From Methyloferula stellata AR4 (lineage in GTDB: Bacteria; Pseudomonadota; Alphaproteobacteria; Rhizobiales; Beijerinckiaceae), in assembly GCF_000385335.1 (NCBI RefSeq), contig NZ_ARWA01000001.1, forward strand, positions 3,302,001-3,366,000: a stretch of DNA of 64,000 nt. The letters are read 5' to 3'. Position 1 is the first letter of the stretch; every line of letters begins with the position of its first letter. A program made the position numbers and the translations under genes. Below the pieces are notes generated by a model. It was not told where the DNA came from, made no database searches, and saw only the letters and a list, made by a program, of their open reading frames with translations. This document shows positions 15,566 to 24,100 of this stretch, piece after piece.

Positions 15566-16495
15566 ATGACTTTTCTCAGCCGCCGTTTGTTCCTGCAAGG
15601 TCTCGGCGGACTTACGGTTGCCGGCATGGCCTCAGGCGCCTATGCCACGGTCATCGAACCCGGCCTGCTGCTCGACGTGACCTCCTACAAGGTCACGCCG
15701 CCGCGGTGGCCGCAGGGGCTTGAACTGAAAGCCGCCGTTCTCGCCGATATTCATGCCTGCGAACCTTGGATGCCGGCCTCGCGCGTCCGCTCCATAGCGG
15801 AAGTCGCCAATGCGCTTTCGCCTGACATCATCTTCCTTCTCGGCGATTTCAATGGCGGCCATAAATTCGTCAGCGGTCCCGTCATGCCGGACCAATGGGC
15901 CGAGGCGCTTTCGATTCTAGAGGCGCCGCTCGGCGTTTACGCCGTGCTCGGCAATCACGATATATGGCACGGGGCCCTGCCCGGCATAAAGGGCGACGAG
16001 GGCGACGGCGTTCGCCGCGGCCTGCGCCATGCCGGCATTACGCTGCTCGAAAACGAAGCCATCAGCTTGCGCAAGGGCGACCGGAGCTTTTGGGTCGCGG
16101 GCCTCGGCGACCAGATGGCGCAGCCGGCTGGCCGGCATCATTTTCACGGCATGGACGATCTTCCGGCGACGCTCGCCAAAATCAACGATGACGCGCCGGT
16201 CGTCCTTCTGGCGCATGAACCTTTCCTCTTTCACCGGGTTCCGAGTCGTGTTGCTCTGACGCTGTGCGGCCACACGCACGGCGGCCAAGTCAATCTTCCA
16301 TTCATCAGCCCGATTTACGAAAGAGCCAATTTCGGCACCGATAAGGTCTATGGCCATATTATCGAGAACGATCGCCACATGATCATCTCGGGCGGTCTTG
16401 GAACGTCGATCGCGCCGATCCGCATCATGCGGCCACCTGAAGTCGTATCGGTGACACTGACAAGCGGCAGCGGCGATTCAAAACCGACAGCATGA
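15566..16495 (+). CDS. Tat-exported metallophosphoesterase
   Basis: Calcineurin-like metallophosphoesterase of the YaeI/YkuE group. The N-terminus MTFLSRRLFLQGLGGLTVAG is a twin-arginine signal (SRRLFLQ). Dinuclear-metal motifs follow in order: LADIHACEPW (D-x-H), FLLGDFNGG (GD), LGNHDIW (GNHD), LLAHEPFLF (H) and CGHTHGGQ (GHTH). The 309-aa length fits the group. It is expected to act in the periplasm or at the membrane; YkuE-type enzymes dephosphorylate UDP-diacylglucosamine-like or phosphoester substrates, but the substrate here is unknown. It converges with the bufferin operon. Confidence 0.9.
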   Translation: MTFLSRRLFLQGLGGLTVAGMASGAYATVIEPGLLLDVTSYKVTPPRWPQGLELKAAVLADIHACEPWMPASRVRSIAEVANALSPDIIFLLGDFNGGHKFVSGPVMPDQWAEALSILEAPLGVYAVLGNHDIWHGALPGIKGDEGDGVRRGLRHAGITLLENEAISLRKGDRSFWVAGLGDQMAQPAGRHHFHGMDDLPATLAKINDDAPVVLLAHEPFLFHRVPSRVALTLCGHTHGGQVNLPFISPIYERANFGTDKVYGHIIENDRHMIISGGLGTSIAPIRIMRPPEVVSVTLTSGSGDSKPTA

Positions 16496-16534
16496 TCCCG
16501 AAAACTTGCAGGCTTTTCGGGACTAAGATCATAC
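16490..16534. repeat. Dispersed palindromic repeat, copy 2
   Basis: GCATGATC ... GATCATAC with an inner inverted repeat CCCGAAAA / TTTTCGGG. It matches copy 1 (4612-4655) over most of its length. It overlaps the last codons of the phosphoesterase gene and fills the convergent gap with bufC, so it may serve as a bidirectional terminator. Confidence 0.72.
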
Positions 16535-16546
16535 GTCGAGATCGTG

Positions 16547-17326
16547 TCAGCCGCAGGCGACACCGGCAATCAGCCCATCGCCGAACCAGCGGATGAGATA
16601 GAGCGCTGCCTGATTGGCGGCCTCCTCTTCCGGCATGCGCAGGCTGAGCAAGCCGCAAATCTCGGCGAAGGTGCCGCCCATGCCGGCGCTGTCGAGCGCC
16701 AAAGCTTCATCCTCTTCGAGACACCGGTAAAAGGATTGCTGCGAAGACCCGCGCCAGACGAGAACGCGCTCTTCCTGCGGGCCCGAAGGCGGCGCCGCAT
16801 CGAGGCCCTCGGCCGCCGCCTCGTAGGCGCCAACCGTCCCTTGCGTGAGACTTAGAAGCGCGAGGCCTGGCTGGAAGGTAAAGCAAAGCCGCGGCTGGTC
16901 TTCCGCCGCAATGCTGCCGAGCACTGAGGCCTCCAGCGCATCGGCGTCAGCGGCATCGAAGGCATCGGCGAGCGCACGTTCGAAGGCGGCAAGATCGATG
17001 GCGGCTTTGATCTCCTGCCAAGGCTCGCGCATCCGCATGAAGTCCGGCAAGTCCCGCGCGTACCAGCGGGCATTGCGATGCGAAGACGGCGTCGCTTTTA
17101 TATAGGCCTCGGCCAAGGCATCGAACCCCTCGTCGCCGAGCACATTGTGCAAAACGGGATAGTCATTCGCAAGAAATTCGGCGAGCCTCAGACGATAAGC
17201 GTCTTGATAGACCCCGAAACGCTCCATCGCGGACTGGCGGCGCGAGGCCATGATCGAGCCGGGCATCTCCCGCGCTTCGTTCAGGATCGCATCCTGAAAG
17301 GTGGTCTGAAGCTCCGCGAGCCTCAT
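16547..17326 (-). CDS. bufC: DUF2063 (HvfC/BufC-like) bufferin maturation partner
   Basis: The partner protein of an MNIO (DUF692) RiPP-modifying enzyme. The N-terminal DUF2063 domain is recognisable: LAELQTTFQDAIL, RFGVYQDAYRLRLAEFLANDYPVLHNVLGDEGFDALAEAYI (read in pieces), then HRNARWYARDLPDFM. The C-terminal part is a separate alpha/beta domain. At 259 aa it has typical length. In described bufferin systems this protein delivers the precursor to the MNIO enzyme and is needed for modification. It begins at ATG 17326, overlapping the bufB stop by 4 nt, so the two are translationally coupled. Confidence 0.85.
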   Translation of the reverse strand: MRLAELQTTFQDAILNEAREMPGSIMASRRQSAMERFGVYQDAYRLRLAEFLANDYPVLHNVLGDEGFDALAEAYIKATPSSHRNARWYARDLPDFMRMREPWQEIKAAIDLAAFERALADAFDAADADALEASVLGSIAAEDQPRLCFTFQPGLALLSLTQGTVGAYEAAAEGLDAAPPSGPQEERVLVWRGSSQQSFYRCLEEDEALALDSAGMGGTFAEICGLLSLRMPEEEAANQAALYLIRWFGDGLIAGVACG

Positions 17327-18171
17327 GCCATGACCTCGGCAGGCTGCGCCTGGGCCGGATCGGCGGCAATGGCCCGCGCGTGATCCAGCTCGGCGACAAG
17401 TTCGGCGAAGGGTGGAAAATTGTCGTCACGTTCGATCATGGTCGAAACGCCGGGGAATCTTTTGCAGGCCTCGGCATAAAGCGTCCAGACCTCGTCGCAT
17501 ACCGGCTCGTCATGCGTGTCGATCTTATGCGTGCCGCAGGACGAGTGGCCGGCGAGATGCATCTGCACGACGCGCTCCGGCTTAACCCCGCGGATAAAGG
17601 CCAGCGGATCGAAATCATGATTGAACGCCGAGACGAAGACATTGTTGACATCGAACAAAAGCATGCAATCGGCGCGCTCGGCCAATTCCTCGACAAAGGT
17701 CCATTCGTCCATTTCAGATTCGGCGAAGGTCACATAGCTCGACACATTTTCGATCGCGATCCGGCGGCCGAGATAGTCCTGGACGCGCGAAATGCGACCG
17801 ACGACATGATCGAGCGCTTCGCGCGTATAAGGGATCGGCAGAAGATCGTGCAGATTGAGGCCGTGAACGCCGGTCCAGCAGAGATGATCGGAAATCCAGG
17901 CAGGCTCGACGCGATCTGCCAGGGACTTCAACGCAGCGAGATAATCGAAATCGAGCGGTGCCGTCGAAGCGATCGACATCGAAACGCCGTGCATGACGAT
18001 GGGGTAATCGGCGCGGATACGGTCGAGCATGGTGAGCGGTTTGCCGCCCGGCACCATGTAATTCTCAGACAGGATCTCGAACCAATCGACCGGCGGTCTA
18101 TGCTCGAGAATATCGGGATAATAGATCGGACGCAGGCCGAGGCCAAAACCTAAAGGCGCAGGCTTTTGCAC
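17323..18171 (-). CDS. bufB: MNIO (DUF692) peptide-modifying enzyme, BufB-like
   Basis: Multinuclear non-heme iron oxygenase of the DUF692/MbnB family, which converts precursor cysteines to thiooxazole-type rings. The TIM-barrel metal-ligand motifs are all visible: FEILSENYM, VMHGVSMSIAS, WISDHLCWTG, AIENVSSYV, LLFDVNNVFVSAFNHDFDP, QMHLAGH and DTHDEPVCDEVW. At 282 aa it matches the family. The start is GTG 18171 with GGAG 7 nt upstream. It lies between a Cys-rich precursor gene (bufA) and a DUF2063 gene, which distinguishes it from stand-alone DUF692 proteins and points to a bufferin locus. In described bufferins the product binds copper. Confidence 0.92.
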   Translation of the reverse strand: MQKPAPLGFGLGLRPIYYPDILEHRPPVDWFEILSENYMVPGGKPLTMLDRIRADYPIVMHGVSMSIASTAPLDFDYLAALKSLADRVEPAWISDHLCWTGVHGLNLHDLLPIPYTREALDHVVGRISRVQDYLGRRIAIENVSSYVTFAESEMDEWTFVEELAERADCMLLFDVNNVFVSAFNHDFDPLAFIRGVKPERVVQMHLAGHSSCGTHKIDTHDEPVCDEVWTLYAEACKRFPGVSTMIERDDNFPPFAELVAELDHARAIAADPAQAQPAEVMA

Positions 18172-18215
18172 GGACGCACTCCCTATTGCGTTGAACTCAT
18201 CATGTCAGCGGCGAG

Positions 18216-18244
18216 GCTCTCACGATGACGGGCATCGCGAGAGC
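18216..18244 (-). promoter_or_regulatory. Long hairpin between bufA and bufB
   Basis: GCTCTC-x-CGATG and CATCG-x-GAGAGC form a 12-bp stem with a single G-U pair and a 5-nt loop, located 20 nt after the bufA stop. No T-run follows. It could act as an attenuator or a 3' stabiliser, giving more precursor than enzyme mRNA. Confidence 0.55.
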
Positions 18245-18263
18245 AATTATTGCGTGAGCCGAA

Positions 18264-18518
18264 TTAGCCGACGGTGCCGCCCTTGGCGGTGCAGGCCTTC
18301 GCGGACTTCTCCGGAACCCAGCCCTGGCCCTTGCAGGAGTTCTGACCCTTGCAGGCATTGCTCGCGCTCTTGCAGGAAGACGTGCCCTTGCAGGTGTTGA
18401 TGCCCATGCAATGGACACCGGCCGACTTTGCGCTCGAAGGCGCAATGGAAACGCCGCTCATGGCAAGAGCGATCGCTGCGACCGCAATGCTGCTGCCCGA
18501 CACAATATTCATCTTCAT
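18264..18518 (-). CDS. bufA: Bufferin-type Cys-rich RiPP precursor (BufA2-like)
   Basis: An 84-aa secreted precursor peptide. Residues 1-30 are a Sec signal peptide (IAVAAIALAMSGVSIAPSSA). The mature part has cysteines at 37, 43, 49, 56, 62 and 76, arranged as HCMGINTCKG, SSCK, ACKGQNSCKGQGW and KACTAKGG. The repeated CKGQ/CKG motifs are the hallmark of the second type of bufferin, whose central cysteines are modified by MNIO enzymes to form copper-sequestering groups in the periplasm. ATG 18518 has GGGAG 6 nt upstream; a longer in-frame reading to 18560 has no signal peptide at its start. It heads the bufABC operon. Confidence 0.9.
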   Translation of the reverse strand: MKMNIVSGSSIAVAAIALAMSGVSIAPSSAKSAGVHCMGINTCKGTSSCKSASNACKGQNSCKGQGWVPEKSAKACTAKGGTVG

Positions 18519-18596
18519 TTCACACTCCCTGGACTTCGCCCGCGCGCGCGGACAATTCATGAACCAATTTGTGGACGGTCATTCGCCCATGGTCTG

Positions 18597-18622
18597 TTCG
18601 TCGGCCGGGACTGTTCTGTTAC
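18597..18622 (-). promoter_or_regulatory. ECF-type promoter upstream of bufA
   Basis: On the reverse strand GTAACA and CGAA are separated by exactly 16 nt, about 80 nt upstream of the bufA start. This matches my recollection of the SigF promoter in Caulobacter (GTAACC-N16-CGAA), which drives bufferin operons there. The match is by eye only. No SigF/NrsF gene pair is seen in the window. Confidence 0.55.
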
Positions 18623-18814
18623 TCTGCCACATGGGCCGGCTGTCGAACGGTCACAATCGTGACGTAGGTGGAAGGCAGGGCGATGACCTTCTCGAAAAAT
18701 TATTTCCGCCCCGGGTATAGGTAGAATTCAAAACACGACTAATTTTATAGATTATTCGAGGCGGCGCTTTTACGCATCAACGAGCTTAGCTCATGAAGGC
18801 ATGTGGACGAATCA

Positions 18815-20002
18815 ATGGCAGAAAAACCCGCGGACAGCCGAAAAAATCTCAAAAACCGCACCAAGCTCGTTCATGCCGGCCGCAAGCCTTCTGAACAATC
18901 CGGCTTCGTCAATACGCCGATCTATCGTGGCTCGACAGTGCTGTTTCCGACGTTGGACGATCTGCTGAACCGGCGGATGCCCTTTACTTACGGAACGCAA
19001 GGTTCGCCGACGACGGAGGCCTTGCAGACCGCATGGACCGAGCTTTCCGGTGCCAAGGGCACAGTCATCGTGCCAACCGGATTGGCGGCCATAGCCATAG
19101 CGCTTCTCGCGGTCGTCAAGGCGGGCGACCATATTCTCGTGAGCGATTCCGTCTACCGGCCCAATCGCAATTTCTGCGACACGATTTTGAAGCGCATGGG
19201 CGTCGAGACGACTTATTACGAGCCGCTGATCGGCGCCGGTATCGAGGCGCTGATCCGGCCCAATACGAGCGTCATCTTTCTCGAAACGCCAGGGTCGCAG
19301 ACATTCGAAGTGCAGGATATTCCGGCGATCGTCGCCGTCGCGCGAGCTAAGGGCATCTGCACGATCCTCGACAATACCTGGGCGACGCCGCTCTTCTTCC
19401 AGGCGCATGCACACGGCGTCGATATTTCGCTCGAAGCCGGGACGAAATATCTTTCCGGCCATTCGGATCTTCTGCTCGGCCTCGTGACCGCCAATGAGGT
19501 CTGGTATCCGGCGCTGCATGCGACTTACGACGCTTTCGCCATGTGCCCTGGACCGGAAGACGTGTTCCTCGCCTTGCGCGGCATGCGGACGCTCGAACTG
19601 CGTCTCAACGAGGCGCAGCGCCAGGGCCTCGCCATGGCGCAATGGCTTGGCGGCCGCAAGGAAGTGCTCAAGGTGCTGCACCCGGCCCTGCCCTCCTGCC
19701 CCGGACATGAGATCTGGAAACGCGATTTTCTCGGCTCTTCAGGCCTGTTTTCGATTCTGCTCGCGCCCTGTTCGCAGCAGGCGCTCGCGGCCTTTCTCGA
19801 CGGGCTCGAGCTCTTCGGCATGGGGTTTTCCTGGGGCGGATTCGAGAGCCTCGTCATTCCCTTCGACTGCAAGACCTATCGCACGGCGACCCCCTGGGCG
19901 CCGCAAGGCCCGGCTCTGCGCTTCTCGATCGGGCTTGAGGATATAGAGGATCTCAAGGCCGACCTCGCCGCCGGGTTCGAGCGCATGCACGCGACGCCTT
20001 GA
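18815..20002 (+). CDS. metC: Cystathionine beta-lyase
   Basis: PLP enzyme of the Cys/Met metabolism family that cleaves cystathionine to homocysteine, ammonia and pyruvate in methionine synthesis. It shows TKLVHAGRKPSEQSGFVNTPIYRGSTVLFP at the start, TYGTQGSPTTEAL, the PLP loop VPTGLAAIAIALLA, DNTWATPLFFQAHAHGVDIS, and the Schiff-base lysine in GTKYLSGHSDLL. The C-terminus GFSWGGFESLV and ALRFSIGLEDIEDLKADL are typical of MetC-type lyases. About 395 aa. I chose ATG 18815; GTG 18803 in the same frame is possible. It is divergent from bufA, so the bufA promoter region lies between them. Confidence 0.92.
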   Translation: MAEKPADSRKNLKNRTKLVHAGRKPSEQSGFVNTPIYRGSTVLFPTLDDLLNRRMPFTYGTQGSPTTEALQTAWTELSGAKGTVIVPTGLAAIAIALLAVVKAGDHILVSDSVYRPNRNFCDTILKRMGVETTYYEPLIGAGIEALIRPNTSVIFLETPGSQTFEVQDIPAIVAVARAKGICTILDNTWATPLFFQAHAHGVDISLEAGTKYLSGHSDLLLGLVTANEVWYPALHATYDAFAMCPGPEDVFLALRGMRTLELRLNEAQRQGLAMAQWLGGRKEVLKVLHPALPSCPGHEIWKRDFLGSSGLFSILLAPCSQQALAAFLDGLELFGMGFSWGGFESLVIPFDCKTYRTATPWAPQGPALRFSIGLEDIEDLKADLAAGFERMHATP

Positions 20003-20077
20003 GAACGCTCGGGCCGCCAGCTTAACGCTGCTTTGCGTCCCGTGTCGCGGCTTTCTCCTGTCGTGCTATCTTGGGGC

Positions 20078-20986
20078 ATGTCAGAAAACCGTGATAGTAA
20101 CAGTGGTATGAAATTACAGGGCTTACAGGAACGGCTCAGCCGCCTGAGCATCGACGATCTGCGGCTGGCGATCTTGGGCCTCGCAGCCATTGCCTCGCTG
20201 ATTCTCGGCTGGAGCCTCATCCAACAGGCGCTCAAAACGGAGCAGCCTGCCCCGGCCAAGATCGTTAATACGCCTGCAGCCAAGCCGGATCAGCCATCCG
20301 CCTCGGATCTCGCAGCGCGCGCGGACATGCGCCAGAAGATCGAAGCGCAACTGGCGCAATCGCCCGAATATATGCGCTTCTTCGACCGGCTGAAGCTCGT
20401 CTTTCCAAACGAATATGAGACGATCATGGACACTTTCGCCAAGCGCGCGGCGAGCGCCGGCGAGACGGACGACATAGACGCGATGATGTCGGAAGCCGTG
20501 CGCTCCTTGCGTCTGTCGCATGGGATATTGGCAGCCAAGGCAAATGGTCCGGCGCTGCAAAAGATTTTCGACATGCAATTGACGATGATGCGGGCGCTCG
20601 GCACCAAGGACCAGCGTCTTTGCGTCGATTTCCTCTATGGCGGTGCGAGCCGCGGCTTTTTCTCATTCTCCTCCGACAATCGGGCGCTCGTCTCGGATAT
20701 GGCGCTCGCCGGATTGGACGCCATCACCGACGGACAGGCGAACAAGATCGAACGCCCGGCGCCGAGCGAGGCCGATTTTCAACTGCTCGAAAAAGCCTTG
20801 CGCGATCAGGGCCTCAACACGGCCGAAATCGAGGCTTTGCTCGACGGCAAATCGGCCGATCCGCCGATCCAAGACACGCGCATGTGCAACGTCGGGCAGA
20901 TCTATCTTGAAACGCTGAGCGGTCTGCCGGAAGCCGCGCGTTTCAGGCTCTACGGGCTGGCGGTGGAACTGATGGCGCGGTCGTAA
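20078..20986 (+). CDS. Membrane-anchored protein of unknown function
   Basis: A 302-aa protein I do not recognise. A short basic N-terminus is followed by one transmembrane helix (LRLAILGLAAIASLILGWSLI, ~30-50). A Pro/Ala linker follows, then a mostly helical periplasmic or cytoplasmic domain (RQKIEAQLAQSPEYMRFFDR, YETIMDTFAKRAAS, MMRALGTKDQRLCVDFLYGG). Two cysteines (QRLCVDF, RMCNVGQIY) are far apart. ATG 20078 follows GGGG; ATG 20108 is an alternative. It follows metC by 75 nt on the same strand and ends before a strong terminator at 21059-21086. Confidence 0.7.
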   Translation: MSENRDSNSGMKLQGLQERLSRLSIDDLRLAILGLAAIASLILGWSLIQQALKTEQPAPAKIVNTPAAKPDQPSASDLAARADMRQKIEAQLAQSPEYMRFFDRLKLVFPNEYETIMDTFAKRAASAGETDDIDAMMSEAVRSLRLSHGILAAKANGPALQKIFDMQLTMMRALGTKDQRLCVDFLYGGASRGFFSFSSDNRALVSDMALAGLDAITDGQANKIERPAPSEADFQLLEKALRDQGLNTAEIEALLDGKSADPPIQDTRMCNVGQIYLETLSGLPEAARFRLYGLAVELMARS

Positions 20987-21058
20987 TGCGCGACACATGA
21001 TTGTCATGTGTACAACGGATATTCTGATCCTATAGTTTAAAATTGCTGCCCACATCCG

Positions 21059-21086
21059 TCGGAGCCATAGGCTCCGATCCTTTTTT
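21059..21086 (+). terminator. Rho-independent terminator
   Basis: A perfect 8-bp stem TCGGAGCC-ATA-GGCTCCGA with a 3-nt loop, followed after TCC by six T residues. It closes the metC / unknown-membrane-protein unit and separates it from the ILEI-repeat gene. Confidence 0.85.
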
Positions 21087-21120
21087 AAGTGGAAATCTTT
21101 TCTGACCGCGAGTGGCGCTC

Positions 21121-24100
21121 ATGCCAACTTTTGAAATCGACATTTCTTCCGCAGGCCCCAACTTCGGCAATTCGGCCCTCATCAAAGGTTGGGGCACAAT
21201 TATACCAATGCCGGGCGGCTCTTACGGCCGCGGCCTCAACGTTGCGATCCTCAGCGAGATTAACGCGAGCATCCTCAAAACTGCGGTGTTCGACACCGGC
21301 GGCGACCCCGGTGCGGGCGATGCGTTCGCGACCCTGGTAGAACAGACACCTGTTGGACAATATGTTCTGGTCGCGGCAAAAGGTGACGCGGCGACAAATT
21401 TGACCGACAGGGCCAAACGTGCCTGCCGAATGATCGGCAGCGGACTGATCGGCAACCTCACCAATCTTGGCTCATGGGCGATCATCGGACAACGCGGTGC
21501 CGCTCCTGGCGCAGCCATGGAACAGCAGTCCAATCTCGCCGCCGTGCACCTGGTTAAAGACGTCCCCGCCTTAACCGACAATGCCAATGGTGTCGAAATC
21601 GCGGCTCTGTCGGGGGGATGGAACGGCGGGAACCAAGCCTCGATCACGATGCGGGGCGCAGCGATCGCGATTGCGGGTGGCGGCTACCGGCGCGGTCTTA
21701 ATGTCGCCGTTATGGACGGCACCACCGCCGCTGTGCTGGCGACCTATAATTTCGACACCTACCTGCAAGGTCCTGCGGACCAGTTCGCAGCCTTGATCGA
21801 AGGCCTGCCGGCCGGACGCATGGTCGCCGTGACGGTTTTGGACGATGCCTTCACTCAATTGACCGAGCGTGCGAAGCTCGCCTGCGAGAGCCTGGGCAGC
21901 GCCCAGATTCGAAAGCTGGGCTTTCGTAGCTCGTGGTCGATGATCGGCTTCAAGGATGCTCTGCGCGGCAGCGTCGCCGAGACCATATCGGGTAATTCCC
22001 CGGTCACGAGTGTCTATTGGCATTTTCCCGAAACTACGGATTCGCGCGTGGGAATATCGCTGGCGCTCGCTTCGGCGGGAACTTCCTTCGGCGCCGCCGC
22101 GAACCTCACAGTCGGCGGCTTTGCGCTCGCGGCGCTCGCCGAAAATGCAACGTTCGGACGTGGTCTCAACGTCTCGGTGATTGGCCAAGGCATCGACCCC
22201 ATGGCCAAGATCCAGACTTTCGATACCGGCGGTTCAAGCAGCGCCGCCGACGCCTTCGCCGATATGATCGAACAGTTGCCCCTGGGCGAACTCGTAGCGA
22301 TTGCCGTGGCTGACGACGCCTTCGCCAATCTGAGCGAAAGAGCAAAACGCGCCTGCGAATTGATCGGCAGCGGCCTCATCCGCAATCTCGCGCTTCACGG
22401 CTCATGGGCCATCCTCGGACGCAAAGGCTGCGCGCCAGGTTCGGTCCCCGAGGTGCTGCGCAACGATGGCGCCGTCGGGCTTGAAGCCTGGTTCGCCAGA
22501 GACCAAAGCCGTCTTGCACGGCTCTTCATGGAGGTCCAAGTGGATTCCGCCGGCAATTCCGTCGGCAATCGCGCATCGATCTCGATCTCGCCCAACCTTT
22601 CCAAACTGCCCCTTGCTTCGGTGAACAGCCGCGGTCTCAATGTCGTGGTGATCGACGAAACAACCGGTCAGGCCACATTCACGCGTAGCTACGACACCTG
22701 CGGTTCCTCCGCCGAAGCGGACGCCTTCGCCGCCATGGTTGAAGCCTTGCCTACAGGAAGAATCGTTGCCATCGCGGTGTGCGACGAAGCCCAGAATAAT
22801 CTCACGGAACGCGCGAAGCGCGCCTGCGAAAGTCTCGGCAGCCGCCAGATCCGCAACCTGCAATATCGTGGCTCCTGGGCCATCATCGGCAAGAAAGGCG
22901 CGCAATCGACCTCAGTCCCGGAAGCACTTTCCAACAACTCTCCCGCGAGTGCACGATACTGGTTATTCCCCGACTCGTTGTTTTCGGGCCGAGGCTTCAA
23001 CATCGCGGCCTTAGCCGGCGGCTCGTCGAGCAATCCCAGTTGGATCACCGTCAAGGGCACCGCGGTCGCAGGGCTTCCCGGCGCCGGACTCAACTTCGCG
23101 ATCATCGATCAAACCAATGGAAATCTTTTGCAGCAAGGCTATGTGACGCCGGCGCAAAGCTCCGCGCAAGCCGATGCCTTCGCCATGATCATCGAGCAAT
23201 TGCCGCGTGGCCGCATCGTGGCGGTCGCAACCATGGGCGATGCCGCGACCGGTTTGACCGAACGGGCGAAGCTCGCCTGCGAAACGCTGGGCAGCGGTTT
23301 CATCCGCGCGCTTCGTCCAAATAGTACTTGGGCAGGCCTGAATTCTTCTTGGGTCATGATCGGCGTGAAGGGACTAGCGCCTGGATCGGCCTTGGAGCAG
23401 GTGCGCGTCAACGGGTCGGCTTCGCTTTCCACCTGGTTTCCATTTCCACCGGCGCATGTGGAAGCCAACCCTGCAGTCGCGGTCGCAGTGGTCGTGTTTG
23501 CCATCATGGTGCTCTGGTATATGGACTGGGGAGCAACTCCCGCGCAGCCGGCCCAGCTGCCCGTCTACGTACCGCCGAAACTCAGACGCTATAACGAATT
23601 TACATTTCTGACCGCGCATAATGCGATGGCCAATGTCACCGACGGCTGGAACAGTTTAGCCGCACAGCAACAAGGCAGCGTCACGGAGCAGCTTGCGCAA
23701 GGGGTCCGCGCTTTCGCACTAGACGTATTCGTCTATTCGCCCACCACCGGAGGGACGAACGATCTCTATCTCTGCCACGGATATTGCGGGTCCCCAGGCA
23801 TGCCCTCGCCGCCGCGGCTGTTGTCGGCGACCTTGACCGAAATCGTCACATTCCTGAATGCCAATTCGAACGACATCGTGACAATCCTGTTTGAAAGCCA
23901 AAGCGACACGCTGCCGGATGCCGCCAGCAACGCCCTATTCGTCGCAGCTTTTGCCACAAGCAATGCCACCGACCTGATCTTCTGGCCGGACAGCACCTCC
24001 GCGAATCCTCCTTCCGGTGCCCGGACATGGGACGTCAACTTGAATGTAGGGCAGTTCAATTGGCCCACTGTCGATCAAATGAAAACGGACAACAAACGGC

